Positions 46,034 through 55,493 of a stretch of 64,000 bases of DNA are shown piece after piece (positions within the stretch are counted from its first letter, which is position 1; every line of letters starts with the position of its first letter). Below the pieces are notes generated by a model. That model ran no database searches, was not told where the DNA came from, and saw only the letters and a program-made list of their open reading frames with translations. The stretch is taken from NCBI RefSeq assembly GCF_013177695.1, contig NZ_WOEY01000057.1:1-64000 (forward strand), read 5' to 3'. Position numbers and translations under genes: made by a program. This DNA is from Paraburkholderia solitsugae (GTDB lineage Bacteria; Pseudomonadota; Gammaproteobacteria; Burkholderiales; Burkholderiaceae).

Positions 46034-47140
46034 TCACCCCTTCCCCTTCCCCTTCCTAACCACCATCCACCGAGGCGACTTAAACCGCACAATACTCACA
46101 TAAAGCCAAACGTAGGTAACGGCAAACACCACCACAAAACAGAACAGATGCAGCGTATGCCGCCAGAACAACGTCGCCGGCACAACCGCAATCAGACAGA
46201 GCAACCACAGATACGGCGAGGTGAGAGAGTTCCGCCGTGTCAATTCCCGAGCGGTACGCGCACCCACCGCCCATCGCATCAGCCGCTTATAAACCAGCAT
46301 ATGCAGATGCACGCCATCGGGAATCCCCGGCGACATCCCACGAATAAATTTCTTTCTATAGATCGAGAAGCAGGTCTCGAAGATCGGGTACATGAAAAGC
46401 AGCACCGGATACCACGCCGACACATCACGATTACGCATCACCAGCATGATCGACAGTTCGGCGAGCATGAAGCCGATAAAATACGCGCCACCGTCGCCGA
46501 GGAAAATCAGCCCTGCCGGAAAATTCCAGATGAAGAAGCCGAGCACCGCGCCCATCATCATGAACGATGCCGACAGCACGATCGGATCGGACACCTGGAA
46601 TGCCACATAGGCGAGCGACGCGAACATCATGAACGCAACCATCGACGCGAGGCCATTGAAGCCGTCGATGATATTGATCGCGTTGGCGAGCGCCGCGACG
46701 GCCAGCACGGTGACCGCGCACGAGATCACCGCATACGAGAGCAGAAAATCGAGCGGCGGCACGCTGATACGCGTGACAGCGATATCCAGCAGGAAATAGG
46801 CGAGGGCGGCAGCGGCCATGGTGCAGACGAGCCGCGCGAGCGGCGAGACGCGCTTGGTCAGATCCTCGACTAATCCCGAACCGAACGCCGGCATGCCGCA
46901 CGCGATCAGCCCCAGAATGCCGCCCGACACTGCGGGATACGCATGATGCAACTGCACGGCGGACACGATCAGTCCGACCAGAATCCCGGCGCCGCCGATG
47001 CGCGGCACCGGGCGCACATGGAATTTCTGCACGCCGGCCAGATCCGTATCGGTGGAGAATTTTTCATGCAGATGCGCATAGCGCACGATCAACAGCGTGA
47101 TCAGCAGTGAAACGAGAAAGCCGAGCGCAAAACTAAGCAT
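46034..47140 (-). CDS. WecA-family polyprenyl-phosphate sugar-1-phosphate transferase
   Basis: A 368-aa membrane protein with about eleven hydrophobic helices. Motifs are FHVRPVPRIGGAGIL, GLVEDLTKRVSPLAR (Asp pair region), NAINIIDGFNGLAS with the NxxD motif, FIWNFPAGLIFLGDGGAYFI, and a cytoplasmic HLHMLVYKRLMRW. It differs from wbiH and is closer to WecA/Rfe, so it may load GlcNAc-1-P or another sugar. The ATG at 47140 is preferred; the upstream start at 47191 would translate a 15-bp tandem duplication. A deleted copy is at 42495-42838. Confidence 0.88.
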   Translation of the reverse strand: MLSFALGFLVSLLITLLIVRYAHLHEKFSTDTDLAGVQKFHVRPVPRIGGAGILVGLIVSAVQLHHAYPAVSGGILGLIACGMPAFGSGLVEDLTKRVSPLARLVCTMAAAALAYFLLDIAVTRISVPPLDFLLSYAVISCAVTVLAVAALANAINIIDGFNGLASMVAFMMFASLAYVAFQVSDPIVLSASFMMMGAVLGFFIWNFPAGLIFLGDGGAYFIGFMLAELSIMLVMRNRDVSAWYPVLLFMYPIFETCFSIYRKKFIRGMSPGIPDGVHLHMLVYKRLMRWAVGARTARELTRRNSLTSPYLWLLCLIAVVPATLFWRHTLHLFCFVVVFAVTYVWLYVSIVRFKSPRWMVVRKGKGKG

Positions 47141-47144
47141 GAAA

Positions 47145-47174
47145 GTGGGCCTGAGCGAAGTGGGCCTGAGCGAA
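47145..47174. repeat. 15-bp tandem duplication upstream of the WecA-like gene
   Basis: GTGGGCCTGAGCGAA occurs twice head to tail, just before the chosen start of the minus-strand gene. If the upstream ATG were used it would encode SLRPT twice. Confidence 0.9.
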
Positions 47175-47424
47175 GACGCCGAATTATACAAACGAAACGC
47201 ATGCCGTCCTGAAAAGCAGCGTTTGCGCCACGCGTGAGAGAAATCCCAGATAGTGAAGCTCTAACCGCCCGCAAAGCCATGCCTGTCATGGATTTCACCT
47301 ATTTAACGAGGTCTCCTGAGGGCCGTTAACCTGGATGCGGCGAAGTGTAAGTTGCGGGCGAAAAAGACGGTCGCCGACGCATCGCGGGATTCGCCGCCGA
47401 TCAATGAGACGTTCCGGAGACCCA

Positions 47425-48975
47425 ATGTTAAACAAATCCACCATTCGCGGTGGCCTGACGCTGGTCATCAGCGTATTCGTCGCTTTTCTGCTGACCGTGA
47501 TCGGCGTCGGCTATGGCGCGCTCAAGCTCGCGAATAGCAGTCTCGACGAGACTCAGCACAGCGCCGTGGCACTGTCGCATCTGAAGGCGAGCTCGGAGAA
47601 GCTGCTTCAAGTGCAGCTCGCGCTCGGCTCCTATCAGACGCTCTTCAGCGTCGGCAAGCAGACTGACGACCTGTTGCCGGCCGCGCATAAGGTGCTGCTC
47701 GAATCGAACAAGGACTTCGGCAGTTACATGGCCGGCCCGTTCGCGAGCGAGGACGAGAAGAAGCTCGCGCAGAACGTCGAGCAGGCGCGTAGCGCGCTCG
47801 TCGACAAGGCGATCGAACCAGCATTCAAGGCGCTCACCGACTTCGACTTCAACACCTTCCGCAACATCCAGGGCGAAACGGCGAACGCCTTTTACGCGGC
47901 CTATTCGAAGGCCATCGATGCGCTCGAGCGCTCGCAGATGGACAGCCAGCGCAAGCAGGCCGAGACGGCGGCGCAGCGTTTCCAGTTGGCGACGCTGCTG
48001 TTCGCGGGGATCGGCGCGATTGCCATCGTGATCGGTGTGATGGCGCGGATCGGCTTGTCGGCGGCGGTGATCAAGCCAGTCAACACAACTATCAGACACT
48101 TCGAGCGCATTGCCGCGGGCGATCTGACGATCGCAATCAAAAGCAGGTCGCGCAACGAGATGGGTCAGTTACTGGGTGCGCTGACGAAGATGCGCGATGG
48201 CCTCGTAGAGACGGTGGCGAAGGTGCGCGGCAGCACGACGGCGATTACGCAAGGCGCGAACGAGATCGCCTCAGGCAACGCCGACCTGTCGTCCCGCACC
48301 GAACAGCAAGCGGCGGCACTTCAGCAAACCGCGGCGAGCATGGAACAACTCTCGGCAACGGTGAAGCAGAACGCCTACAACGCGAAGCAGGCGAACCGGT
48401 TGGCGCAGGGTGCGTTGGATACGGTGACGCGTGGCGGAGAAGTGGTCTCGCGTGTCACCGAGACGATGGACGGGATCACCGAATCATCGAAGAAGGTAGC
48501 CGAGATCATCGGCATGATCGAGGGAATCGCGTTTCAGACCAATATCCTCGCCTTGAACGCGGCAGTTGAAGCAGCCCGCGCAGGAGAGCAGGGGCGCGGC
48601 TTTGCCGTCGTTGCATCGGAAGTGCGCAGCCTTGCGCAGCGTTCCGGCTCGGCGGCGAAAGAGATCAAGGAATTGATCGGCGAATCGGCCGCCAAGGTGG
48701 AACAGGGGGCCTCGCTCGTGTCCGAGGCACAGAAGACGATTCACGAAGCCATGGACGCGGTTCAACGCGTCACGGGCGTCATGAATGAGATCGAGGCGTC
48801 AGCGCTCGAACAGAGCGACGGGATCGAACAGGTCAACAAGGCGGTCTCACAGATCGACGAGGTCACACAGCACAATGCCGCGCTCGTCGAAGAGGCTGCG
48901 GCGGCGGCCAAATCGCTGGAAGAGCACGCGGTTGCCTTGCGTGATGCAGTCGCGGTGTTTCGGGTGGCGGATTAG
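47425..48975 (+). CDS. methyl-accepting chemotaxis protein
   Basis: A 516-aa chemoreceptor. Helix TM1 is about residues 11-32, a periplasmic four-helix-bundle-type sensor about 33-187 follows, TM2 is about 188-215, a HAMP domain about 216-268, and the signalling hairpin has its tip at [20 protein letters not shown]. Long Glu/Gln-rich helices either side carry methylation sites. The C-terminus ends VFRVAD without a CheR-binding pentapeptide. ATG 47425 follows a GGAGA site. The ligand cannot be read from sequence, and no che genes are nearby. Confidence 0.92.
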   Translation: MLNKSTIRGGLTLVISVFVAFLLTVIGVGYGALKLANSSLDETQHSAVALSHLKASSEKLLQVQLALGSYQTLFSVGKQTDDLLPAAHKVLLESNKDFGSYMAGPFASEDEKKLAQNVEQARSALVDKAIEPAFKALTDFDFNTFRNIQGETANAFYAAYSKAIDALERSQMDSQRKQAETAAQRFQLATLLFAGIGAIAIVIGVMARIGLSAAVIKPVNTTIRHFERIAAGDLTIAIKSRSRNEMGQLLGALTKMRDGLVETVAKVRGSTTAITQGANEIASGNADLSSRTEQQAAALQQTAASMEQLSATVKQNAYNAKQANRLAQGALDTVTRGGEVVSRVTETMDGITESSKKVAEIIGMIEGIAFQTNILALNAAVEAARAGEQGRGFAVVASEVRSLAQRSGSAAKEIKELIGESAAKVEQGASLVSEAQKTIHEAMDAVQRVTGVMNEIEASALEQSDGIEQVNKAVSQIDEVTQHNAALVEEAAAAAKSLEEHAVALRDAVAVFRVAD

Positions 48976-49005
48976 CGTCTGGCCTACAAACCTGCAATGA
49001 CGCAT

Positions 49006-49690
49006 GTCCAGAAAAGCCACCGTCACCGAAGGAGCAGTGCGCAACTCGCCCGCCCGGCGATACTCGGCGACCATGCTGTTCTCGAGCGCACAACCGTAAT
49101 CGGGCGCATTGAGCACGGCAATGCCGAATTCCTTGAGCAGCGATTTCCTGCCACCTTGACTTTTGAGATTCGCAATGATGTGAAAAGCCTTTTTGAAGAG
49201 AGTTGGCACGAGTCCCATCGACGGTTCGTCGAGTAGCGCGAAATCCGGTTCAGCAAAATCACGCGTCATCGCCGGCCTCTGCTGCTTGCCCGCCGGAGAG
49301 CGTACGGTCCGGTTGATGGGTCGGTTGTTCAGGCGCGGAAACAGATCGACCATCTCGTGCTTCAGATCGGTGTCCGCGTCACCGCGTGACCGCACCCAGG
49401 TCAGGTCCGGGAGTGCGCCAAGGATCAGGTGCTGGTTACACTCATCGGCTCAAACGGCGCCGGCCTTCCGGCGAATACGCGAGCCCGAGTCGCGATGCGA
49501 ATTCAGTGGGGGATCCATTTCGAGGCGGCGTCCATGCCCATCTTGATCTCGCCGCCCGTTGACCGGATTCTGCCGGAGATCGCGATCGTCGTCGCCGTTT
49601 TGCCGGCTCCATTCGAGCCGATCAGCGTGACGAAGGACACCTGGACACATTGATCGAAATGCCGTGCAGCACTTCGATCTTGGTCGCTCC
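49006..49690 (-). pseudogene. livF: livF-like branched-chain amino-acid ABC transporter ATPase, decayed
   Basis: Minus-strand pieces match LivF in order: TKIEVLHGISINV, VSFVTLIGSNGAGKTATTIA (Walker A with an altered base), GRIRSTGGEIKMG, then in another frame DLFPRLNNRPINRTV, PDFALLDEPSMGLVP (Walker B), FHIIANLKSQGGRKSLL and ENSMVAEYRRAGELRT. The ABC signature is damaged and frames are broken, so there is no function. The rest of the liv operon is absent. Confidence 0.8.
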
Positions 49691-50110
49691 CCACCCTCCG
49701 GCTAGTCTCGACTTTCTCCCGCGTCTTCTCTTTGTTCCCGGGGAAGGCCCACCCGCGCGCATCGCGATCAAGCCGTTCCGGCGTCGACTTGCACGGGGCC
49801 CGGCGTAACCGAAACTGGGTTGGTGAATTCGTTTCGCGATTCAACGAATCACGTTCCTAAACCTTACGGAAGCCCCCTCATGCAAAACAACCAACACCAC
49901 TGCCGTTTGTCCTTTGTAGATGCAAATTATGCCCACTTGCCGCGCCCGGTTCACTGGGTGCTCAACAGCATGGGCGTGTTCCTGCTAGCAGTTCCTTTCC
50001 TGTTCATGTTTCTTTCCGGGTTCCTGACTGTATGGGGGATCGACATGCTGCAGTCGGTCATCGGCATGGCGGGAGCTGGCGTGGTGTTCGCGCTTTTCGA
50101 CATGCTGAAG

Positions 50111-51540
50111 GAGATAACGTCAAGTCTGGTGTATGGGCAGTTGATGGCCGGCGATGTCAAGCGGCGAGTTTCTGCTGACCCGGTTGATCGCCTTGCACCG
50201 GTTCTCCGTCCCTGAAGGCAATACCCTCCAGCAACAGCTTGATTTGTTCGGGGCCGTTAATACGGCGCCAGGTTTTCTCGGCTTCCTCGATCAGCTTGAA
50301 TGCCAGACCGAGGAAGGTTGGTCGCGACACGCAGTTGCGCGTACGCGTAGTGCGGTGTCGCACGGTCGCGAACGTCGACTCAATCGCATTCGTCGTGCGC
50401 AAATGCTGCCAGTGCTCGGCGGGGAAGTCGTAAAACGCCAGCAGGCTCTCCCGGTCCTTCTTCAGAGTTTCGGTCGCCTTCGGATATTTCGCCGTATAGA
50501 CCGTTACGAAACGATCGAACGCAGCGTACGCGTCGGCGCGCGTAGCGGCCATCCAGATCGCCTGCAGGTCTGCCTTCGCGCGTCCCTGTTGTGACTTCGG
50601 CAGCGCGTTGAGCACGTTGCCCATCTTGTGAAACCAGCAGCGCTGGCCGCGTGTCGCAGGAAACACTTCTTCCAGCGCAGCCCAGAAGCCCATCGCCCCA
50701 TCGCCGACTGCCAGCAGTGGACCGGCCTGCAGGCCGCGCGCCTTCAGGTCGAGTAGCAGCTCTTGCCAGGACGCCTTCGACTCGCGATACCCGTCGCCGA
50801 TTGCCACACGCTCCTTGCGTCCATCGGGCCTCACGCCGATGATCACGAGCAGGCACTGGCCGTCAGAGTTCTCGCTTCGCAGCCCAGTGTGAATGCCGTC
50901 AACCCACCAATACACGTAGCGCGACTTTGACAGGTCCCGCCGGCTCCAGCTGGCGTGCTCGTCGGCCCATTGCGCTTTCAGCCGACTCACCACATTGGCC
51001 GACAAGCCTTTGGCGTCATCTCCCAGCAGCACGCTCAGCGCCTCGCTCATGTCGCCCGTCGAGATGCCCTTCAGATACAGCCACGGCAGCGCGGCACTCA
51101 CGCGCGGCGACTTCCTCACGTACGGCGGCACAATCGATGAATTGAACTTCACACCTGATCCTGATCGATCGCGAACCTTCGGGACCTTCACCGCAATGGG
51201 GCCGGCCGCGGTCAGCACTTCGCGCTCCGGCAGATAGCCATTGCGCACCACGGCACGCTGTCCGTGCAAGGTCTTGACGTTCTCGAACCGCTCCAGGAGC
51301 GCCGACAGCTCTGCTTCGATTGCCTGCTGGATCACCTGGCGCGCTCCCTGCCGGACCAGTTCGTCCAGACCCAGACCGGTTGCCGATAGACCGACGACTT
51401 CTTTTTCCGTAAACTTGCTCATGGTGGATGGTTTGTTGGTTGCTGGTTTCCGACTTCGACAATCAGATTCTCAGCTGAAACCTCCACCGCCTTCAATCTC
51501 CCGCCTCAATCCCCCCGTACACCAGTTTCGACCTTATCTC
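50111..51540 (-). mobile_element. IS256-family insertion sequence, copy 1
   Basis: A 1430-bp element. The ends begin GAGATAACGTCAAGTCTGGT (left) and, on the other strand, GAGATAAGGTCGAAACTGGT (right), imperfect terminal repeats of at least 23 bp. The 9-bp target duplication ATGCTGAAG is at 50102-50110 and 51541-51549. One transposase gene is on the minus strand. The sequence matches copy 2 at an offset of 3944 bp. Confidence 0.95.
50157..51422 (-). CDS. IS256-family transposase (copy 1)
   Basis: A 421-aa mutator-type DDE transposase. Recognised parts are VRNGYLPEREVLTAAGPIAV, YLKGISTGDMSEALSVLLG, the first Asp in YWWVDGIHTGLR, the second Asp in LLAVGDGAMGFWAAL, RCWFHKMGNVLNALPK, and the Glu in RTTNAIESTFATVRHRT. 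The frame is intact, so activity is likely. The protein is identical to copy 2. Confidence 0.95.
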   Translation of the reverse strand: MSKFTEKEVVGLSATGLGLDELVRQGARQVIQQAIEAELSALLERFENVKTLHGQRAVVRNGYLPEREVLTAAGPIAVKVPKVRDRSGSGVKFNSSIVPPYVRKSPRVSAALPWLYLKGISTGDMSEALSVLLGDDAKGLSANVVSRLKAQWADEHASWSRRDLSKSRYVYWWVDGIHTGLRSENSDGQCLLVIIGVRPDGRKERVAIGDGYRESKASWQELLLDLKARGLQAGPLLAVGDGAMGFWAALEEVFPATRGQRCWFHKMGNVLNALPKSQQGRAKADLQAIWMAATRADAYAAFDRFVTVYTAKYPKATETLKKDRESLLAFYDFPAEHWQHLRTTNAIESTFATVRHRTTRTRNCVSRPTFLGLAFKLIEEAEKTWRRINGPEQIKLLLEGIAFRDGEPVQGDQPGQQKLAA

Positions 51541-51888
51541 ATGCTGAAGCTGGCTGCCCTGGTATTCGCGTTGGCCCTCGGTTTTGAGCTATGGGTGAGC
51601 AGGATTGAGTGGATCGAGGAAGTCCACCAGGTTGTTGATAACTGCTGTGAGGATTTCGTGAGACTGTTGCGATAAGCAAGCGTGCTTCACCTCTTCCTTT
51701 ACGGCGTTTCCACCTGCGCATGAAGGCGCATTCGCGACCGCGAACGACGATGCGCGCGCCGCCTTGCGCAGGGCAGTGTTGACCCAAAAAACATATCCGC
51801 GTTTTGCCCGTTTGATTCTCGGGCGGGTGTGATCTTGCAAGACGTGCGTTGCCGACGGCGCACGTCCCTCCACAATGAAGGAGCGACC

Positions 51889-52254
51889 ATGAGCTTTCTC
51901 ACCCTCGCTAGTGTTCCCTTTGACGCAATGAATCAACCCATCACCGTTTTTCGTGATGATCGCCATCGCGACTTGAATTTGATTTTTTTTGAAGACGCAG
52001 AACACTTGCTGGCGATATTAACCCCCGCGCGGCTGGAGATCATCAGACTGCTGCGCGAAAAAGGACCGGCGCCAGCGGGCACGATTGCAACATGTCTTCA
52101 TCGCGACAGGCTGACAGTCAGCAGGGACTTGGGAGTGCTTCTCGATGCGCAAGTCATCGACCTGGAGCGTGATGCGCGTTACGTATTTGGTTTTGAGGGC
52201 ATTCGGGTAGTGATGCAATACCCGCCGTCCGGGCTGAGAGGGGCGCGGTCATGA
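51889..52254 (+). CDS. winged-helix DNA-binding protein (COG4190/HVO_A0114-like)
   Basis: A 121-aa protein preceded by a strong AAGGAG site. The helix-turn-helix is about residues 42-95: LTPARLEIIRLLREKGPAPA, TIATCLHRDRLTVSRDLGVL, DAQVIDLERDARYVFGF, an ArsR/MarR-like wing. Similar small regulators are often antitoxins or local repressors with an overlapping partner. Its TGA overlaps the ATG of the next gene, so the two are translationally coupled. It lies between the two IS256 copies. Confidence 0.7.
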   Translation: MSFLTLASVPFDAMNQPITVFRDDRHRDLNLIFFEDAEHLLAILTPARLEIIRLLREKGPAPAGTIATCLHRDRLTVSRDLGVLLDAQVIDLERDARYVFGFEGIRVVMQYPPSGLRGARS

Positions 52255-52580
52255 CGGACAGACAACACAAAGCGACTGCCGATTTGAATGTGTCTACGGG
52301 TGTGCTGATCATCCGTCTGGAATACGAGACGGTCAGGGAGGATGGGATGCTGCCTTCGGGCGGATTCATTGAAGTTGATGGCGTCTACCGGACTGGCGCC
52401 TCAGAGGGCAACTATTGCTTGGGTGGAGGCGGGCGCGCAACTGCTCACTGGGCCGTTTTTCTCTTTCCGCGTGACGCATTGGGAAACGTCTTCGGGTGGC
52501 TTTTGCTTTCTGACAGTCCAGTGGAGCTTGCCAACGCGTTGCACGGAATGCCAGCCGACGCTATACCGTGGCAGCATTGA
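52251..52580 (+). CDS. unknown protein coupled to the winged-helix gene
   Basis: A 109-aa protein starting by a 4-nt overlap with the upstream regulator. The N-terminal STGVLIIRLEYETVREDGML and C-terminal AHWAVFLFPRDALGNVFGWL look like a small beta-rich domain. No family is recognised. The coupling suggests a joint function, for example repressor plus effector or toxin; this is speculative. Confidence 0.5.
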   Translation: MTDRQHKATADLNVSTGVLIIRLEYETVREDGMLPSGGFIEVDGVYRTGASEGNYCLGGGGRATAHWAVFLFPRDALGNVFGWLLLSDSPVELANALHGMPADAIPWQH

Positions 52581-52858
52581 TGGAAGTTGCGGTGCCGCAG
52601 GAGTGAAGATCGCGGGCCAGGTACGCGTAGATCCGTCGTGTGCCTGGCCCGCGCATGCCCGGTGTCAAGATGCCAGAAGGGGCGATTGCCAGCATTTGTT
52701 TCGCACGCTGCCGATCTGATCTGTGGCGTTGATGACGCTATATCAGGCATGTCATGGTCCCATCAACTCCCGCTTGCAGTACGCCCGCAAGCGCCGCATT
52801 TCCTTTTGCTTGAACACCAGAAGGGTGTCGTTGATAACCAGGATGTAGCCGCTTCCTT

Positions 52859-53086
52859 CTACGGGGGCTCATCAACCCTGCCAAGCGAAATTTCAGGGTG
52901 CTCGATTTCTTCGCTGTCCACGATCTTCAGAAAAACATCCACTAGCGATGGACGGACGTAGACCTCGATGCGCCGCCGCGCCAGCCAGAGAAGAATGGAT
53001 CTGTCAGGTTGTACAACGGCCCGAAACTCGCGCTTTGCACGAGGACGGCTACGCTTGGCAATGCTGACGGATTTTTTTGAGTGCAT
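52859..53086 (-). CDS. small basic protein, unknown (75 aa)
   Basis: The start ATG is preceded on the minus strand by a perfect GGAGG seven bases upstream, good support for translation. The N-terminus is Lys/Arg-rich (HSKKSVSIAKRSRPRAKREF), followed by VVQPDRSILLWLARRRIEVY and a Glu-rich end. Not recognised. After its stop another frame reads GSGYILVINDTLLVFKQKEM and runs to TGA near 52753, so the gene may once have been longer and been frameshifted. Confidence 0.45.
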   Translation of the reverse strand: MHSKKSVSIAKRSRPRAKREFRAVVQPDRSILLWLARRRIEVYVRPSLVDVFLKIVDSEEIEHPEISLGRVDEPP

Positions 53087-54045
53087 CTTTGTCCTCCAGT
53101 TGAAAGGGGTGTAGTTCTAACGATGTTCTGGCTGATGGCTCTCAAGATACCCGGAATCGAGCTGCTGAAGGCTTTGAAAAAAACATCATCTGATGCGATA
53201 TTTCAAGTAGACGGCGATGTTCCGCGTGCTACCGCTACCCAGCTTTCAAAGTGAATGGGATCGGTGGTACGTGTGAGTGAGGTGAAGTGAGTTGGGATGT
53301 GTGCAGGAGCCAGACAGATTGTCATGGATGTCTCTGCGTAGAGGACGAGTCTTTGGTCGAGTCCCGCCGACAGACATGGCGCTCAGCAGACGGTGCCGTC
53401 CTTGAGGGTGCCTATATGAATGGACACCCGAATTCATTCGATGTCGTCGTGCCAATGACCCAACGTGCCAGGCATCGCAACGTGTCGGTCGACCAGAAAG
53501 TCGCAGGATCCCAAGGGAGGCCGCTGGAAATTTCCAATGGCACCAGCGCGATCCAAACTATGGTGCTTTACAAATATGGCAAACGGTTTCACGGCAGGGG
53601 GGTAAAAAGGCTTTTTAAATCAAAGACCATACCCGACGGTGTGTCGCCCGGCCGACATATCTGCTGCGCGCGTAAATGGCTTGATACCGCTCGTGCCTCC
53701 GAAAACTTGCCCGGAGGACCTACGATGCTGTCAGATCTGTAAGGTTGAGGGCGTGGCGCCCCTCGTTGACCTCAACGACTTAACCGAAAATCTAACCTCA
53801 ATCGATTGGTGCTTTGCACACCAGCTCAGATCTTCCCAGTTTCATTGGGTTCACGGTATTTCGAAAGGCGTGACTGGGGAAGCCCACATGCTAAAAAAAG
53901 GCCTGAGCGTAATGTCGCGCTCAAGAATGACAATGGTTCATAACCGTGTCTGGCTTCCCGGGGTGCACGTTCTAATGCCGTGAATGAATCTCATCTTGTG
54001 AATTGAAATGTCGGGGATAGGTACTGGCATAAAGAGGTCTTTCGC
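53087..54045. other. gap of about 960 bp without a supported gene
   Basis: Open frames are present (the longest is plus-strand 53287-53742) but have unlikely composition, no ribosome site and no resemblance to a family. No repeat or RNA gene was recognised. The right border is the target duplicate of IS256 copy 2. Confidence 0.4.
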
Positions 54046-54054
54046 CTTCACGCG

Positions 54055-55484
54055 GAGATAACGTCAAGTCTGGTGTATGGGCAGTTGATGGCCGGCGATG
54101 TCAAGCGGCGAGTTTCTGCTGACCCGGTTGATCGCCTTGCACCGGTTCTCCGTCCCTGAAGGCAATACCCTCCAGCAACAGCTTGATTTGTTCGGGGCCG
54201 TTAATACGGCGCCAGGTTTTCTCGGCTTCCTCGATCAGCTTGAATGCCAGACCGAGGAAGGTTGGTCGCGACACGCAGTTGCGCGTACGCGTAGTGCGGT
54301 GTCGCACGGTCGCGAACGTCGACTCAATCGCATTCGTCGTGCGCAAATGCTGCCAGTGCTCGGCGGGGAAGTCGTAAAACGCCAGCAGGCTCTCCCGGTC
54401 CTTCTTCAGAGTTTCGGTCGCCTTCGGATATTTCGCCGTATAGACCGTTACGAAACGATCGAACGCAGCGTACGCGTCGGCGCGCGTAGCGGCCATCCAG
54501 ATCGCCTGCAGGTCTGCCTTCGCGCGTCCCTGTTGTGACTTCGGCAGCGCGTTGAGCACGTTGCCCATCTTGTGAAACCAGCAGCGCTGGCCGCGTGTCG
54601 CAGGAAACACTTCTTCCAGCGCAGCCCAGAAGCCCATCGCCCCATCGCCGACTGCCAGCAGTGGACCGGCCTGCAGGCCGCGCGCCTTCAGGTCGAGTAG
54701 CAGCTCTTGCCAGGACGCCTTCGACTCGCGATACCCGTCGCCGATTGCCACACGCTCCTTGCGTCCATCGGGCCTCACGCCGATGATCACGAGCAGGCAC
54801 TGGCCGTCAGAGTTCTCGCTTCGCAGCCCAGTGTGAATGCCGTCAACCCACCAATACACGTAGCGCGACTTTGACAGGTCCCGCCGGCTCCAGCTGGCGT
54901 GCTCGTCGGCCCATTGCGCTTTCAGCCGACTCACCACATTGGCCGACAAGCCTTTGGCGTCATCTCCCAGCAGCACGCTCAGCGCCTCGCTCATGTCGCC
55001 CGTCGAGATGCCCTTCAGATACAGCCACGGCAGCGCGGCACTCACGCGCGGCGACTTCCTCACGTACGGCGGCACAATCGATGAATTGAACTTCACACCT
55101 GATCCTGATCGATCGCGAACCTTCGGGACCTTCACCGCAATGGGGCCGGCCGCGGTCAGCACTTCGCGCTCCGGCAGATAGCCATTGCGCACCACGGCAC
55201 GCTGTCCGTGCAAGGTCTTGACGTTCTCGAACCGCTCCAGGAGCGCCGACAGCTCTGCTTCGATTGCCTGCTGGATCACCTGGCGCGCTCCCTGCCGGAC
55301 CAGTTCGTCCAGACCCAGACCGGTTGCCGATAGACCGACGACTTCTTTTTCCGTAAACTTGCTCATGGTGGATGGTTTGTTGGTTGCTGGTTTCCGACTT
55401 CGACAATCAGATTCTCAGCTGAAACCTCCACCGCCTTCAATCTCCCGCCTCAATCCCCCCGTACACCAGTTTCGACCTTATCTC
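54055..55484 (-). mobile_element. IS256-family insertion sequence, copy 2
   Basis: The same 1430-bp element as copy 1, in the same orientation. Its own 9-bp target duplication is CTTCACGCG at 54046-54054 and 55485-55493. As each copy has its own target repeat, the two inserted separately. Confidence 0.95.
54101..55366 (-). CDS. IS256-family transposase (copy 2)
   Basis: A 421-aa protein identical in sequence to the copy 1 transposase, with catalytic Asp in WWVDGIHTGLR, Asp in AVGDGAMGFW and Glu in TNAIESTFATV. The frame is intact. Identity over the full length points to very recent transposition within this genome. Confidence 0.95.
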   Translation of the reverse strand: MSKFTEKEVVGLSATGLGLDELVRQGARQVIQQAIEAELSALLERFENVKTLHGQRAVVRNGYLPEREVLTAAGPIAVKVPKVRDRSGSGVKFNSSIVPPYVRKSPRVSAALPWLYLKGISTGDMSEALSVLLGDDAKGLSANVVSRLKAQWADEHASWSRRDLSKSRYVYWWVDGIHTGLRSENSDGQCLLVIIGVRPDGRKERVAIGDGYRESKASWQELLLDLKARGLQAGPLLAVGDGAMGFWAALEEVFPATRGQRCWFHKMGNVLNALPKSQQGRAKADLQAIWMAATRADAYAAFDRFVTVYTAKYPKATETLKKDRESLLAFYDFPAEHWQHLRTTNAIESTFATVRHRTTRTRNCVSRPTFLGLAFKLIEEAEKTWRRINGPEQIKLLLEGIAFRDGEPVQGDQPGQQKLAA

Positions 55485-55493
55485 CTTCACGCG

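Larger units (their letters stand above)
49880..51675 (+). pseudogene. small two-helix membrane protein gene split by IS256
   Basis: Codons from ATG 49880 (MQNNQHHCRLSFVDANYAHL) to 50110 and codons from 51550 to TAA 51675 join in frame if the IS256 copy and one 9-bp target duplicate are removed. The rebuilt protein is about 118 aa with hydrophobic helices (SMGVFLLAVPFLFMFLSGFL, VIGMAGAGVVFALFDMLK, LAALVFALALGFELWV) and an acidic tail. The family is not recognised. The interruption is recent, as no other damage is seen. Confidence 0.75.

Noticed and set aside
45962..46873. A 303-codon plus-strand frame rich in His and Arg.
   Set aside because: It is antisense to the conserved WecA-like gene; its His/Arg composition is what the complement of membrane-helix codons gives.
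53287..53742. A 151-codon plus-strand frame between the IS256 copies.
   Set aside because: No ribosome site, unusual composition and no family resemblance; likely chance in high-GC DNA.
50111..55484. The two IS256 copies as a composite transposon.
   Set aside because: Each copy has its own 9-bp target duplication (ATGCTGAAG and CTTCACGCG); a composite unit would show one duplication at the outer ends only.
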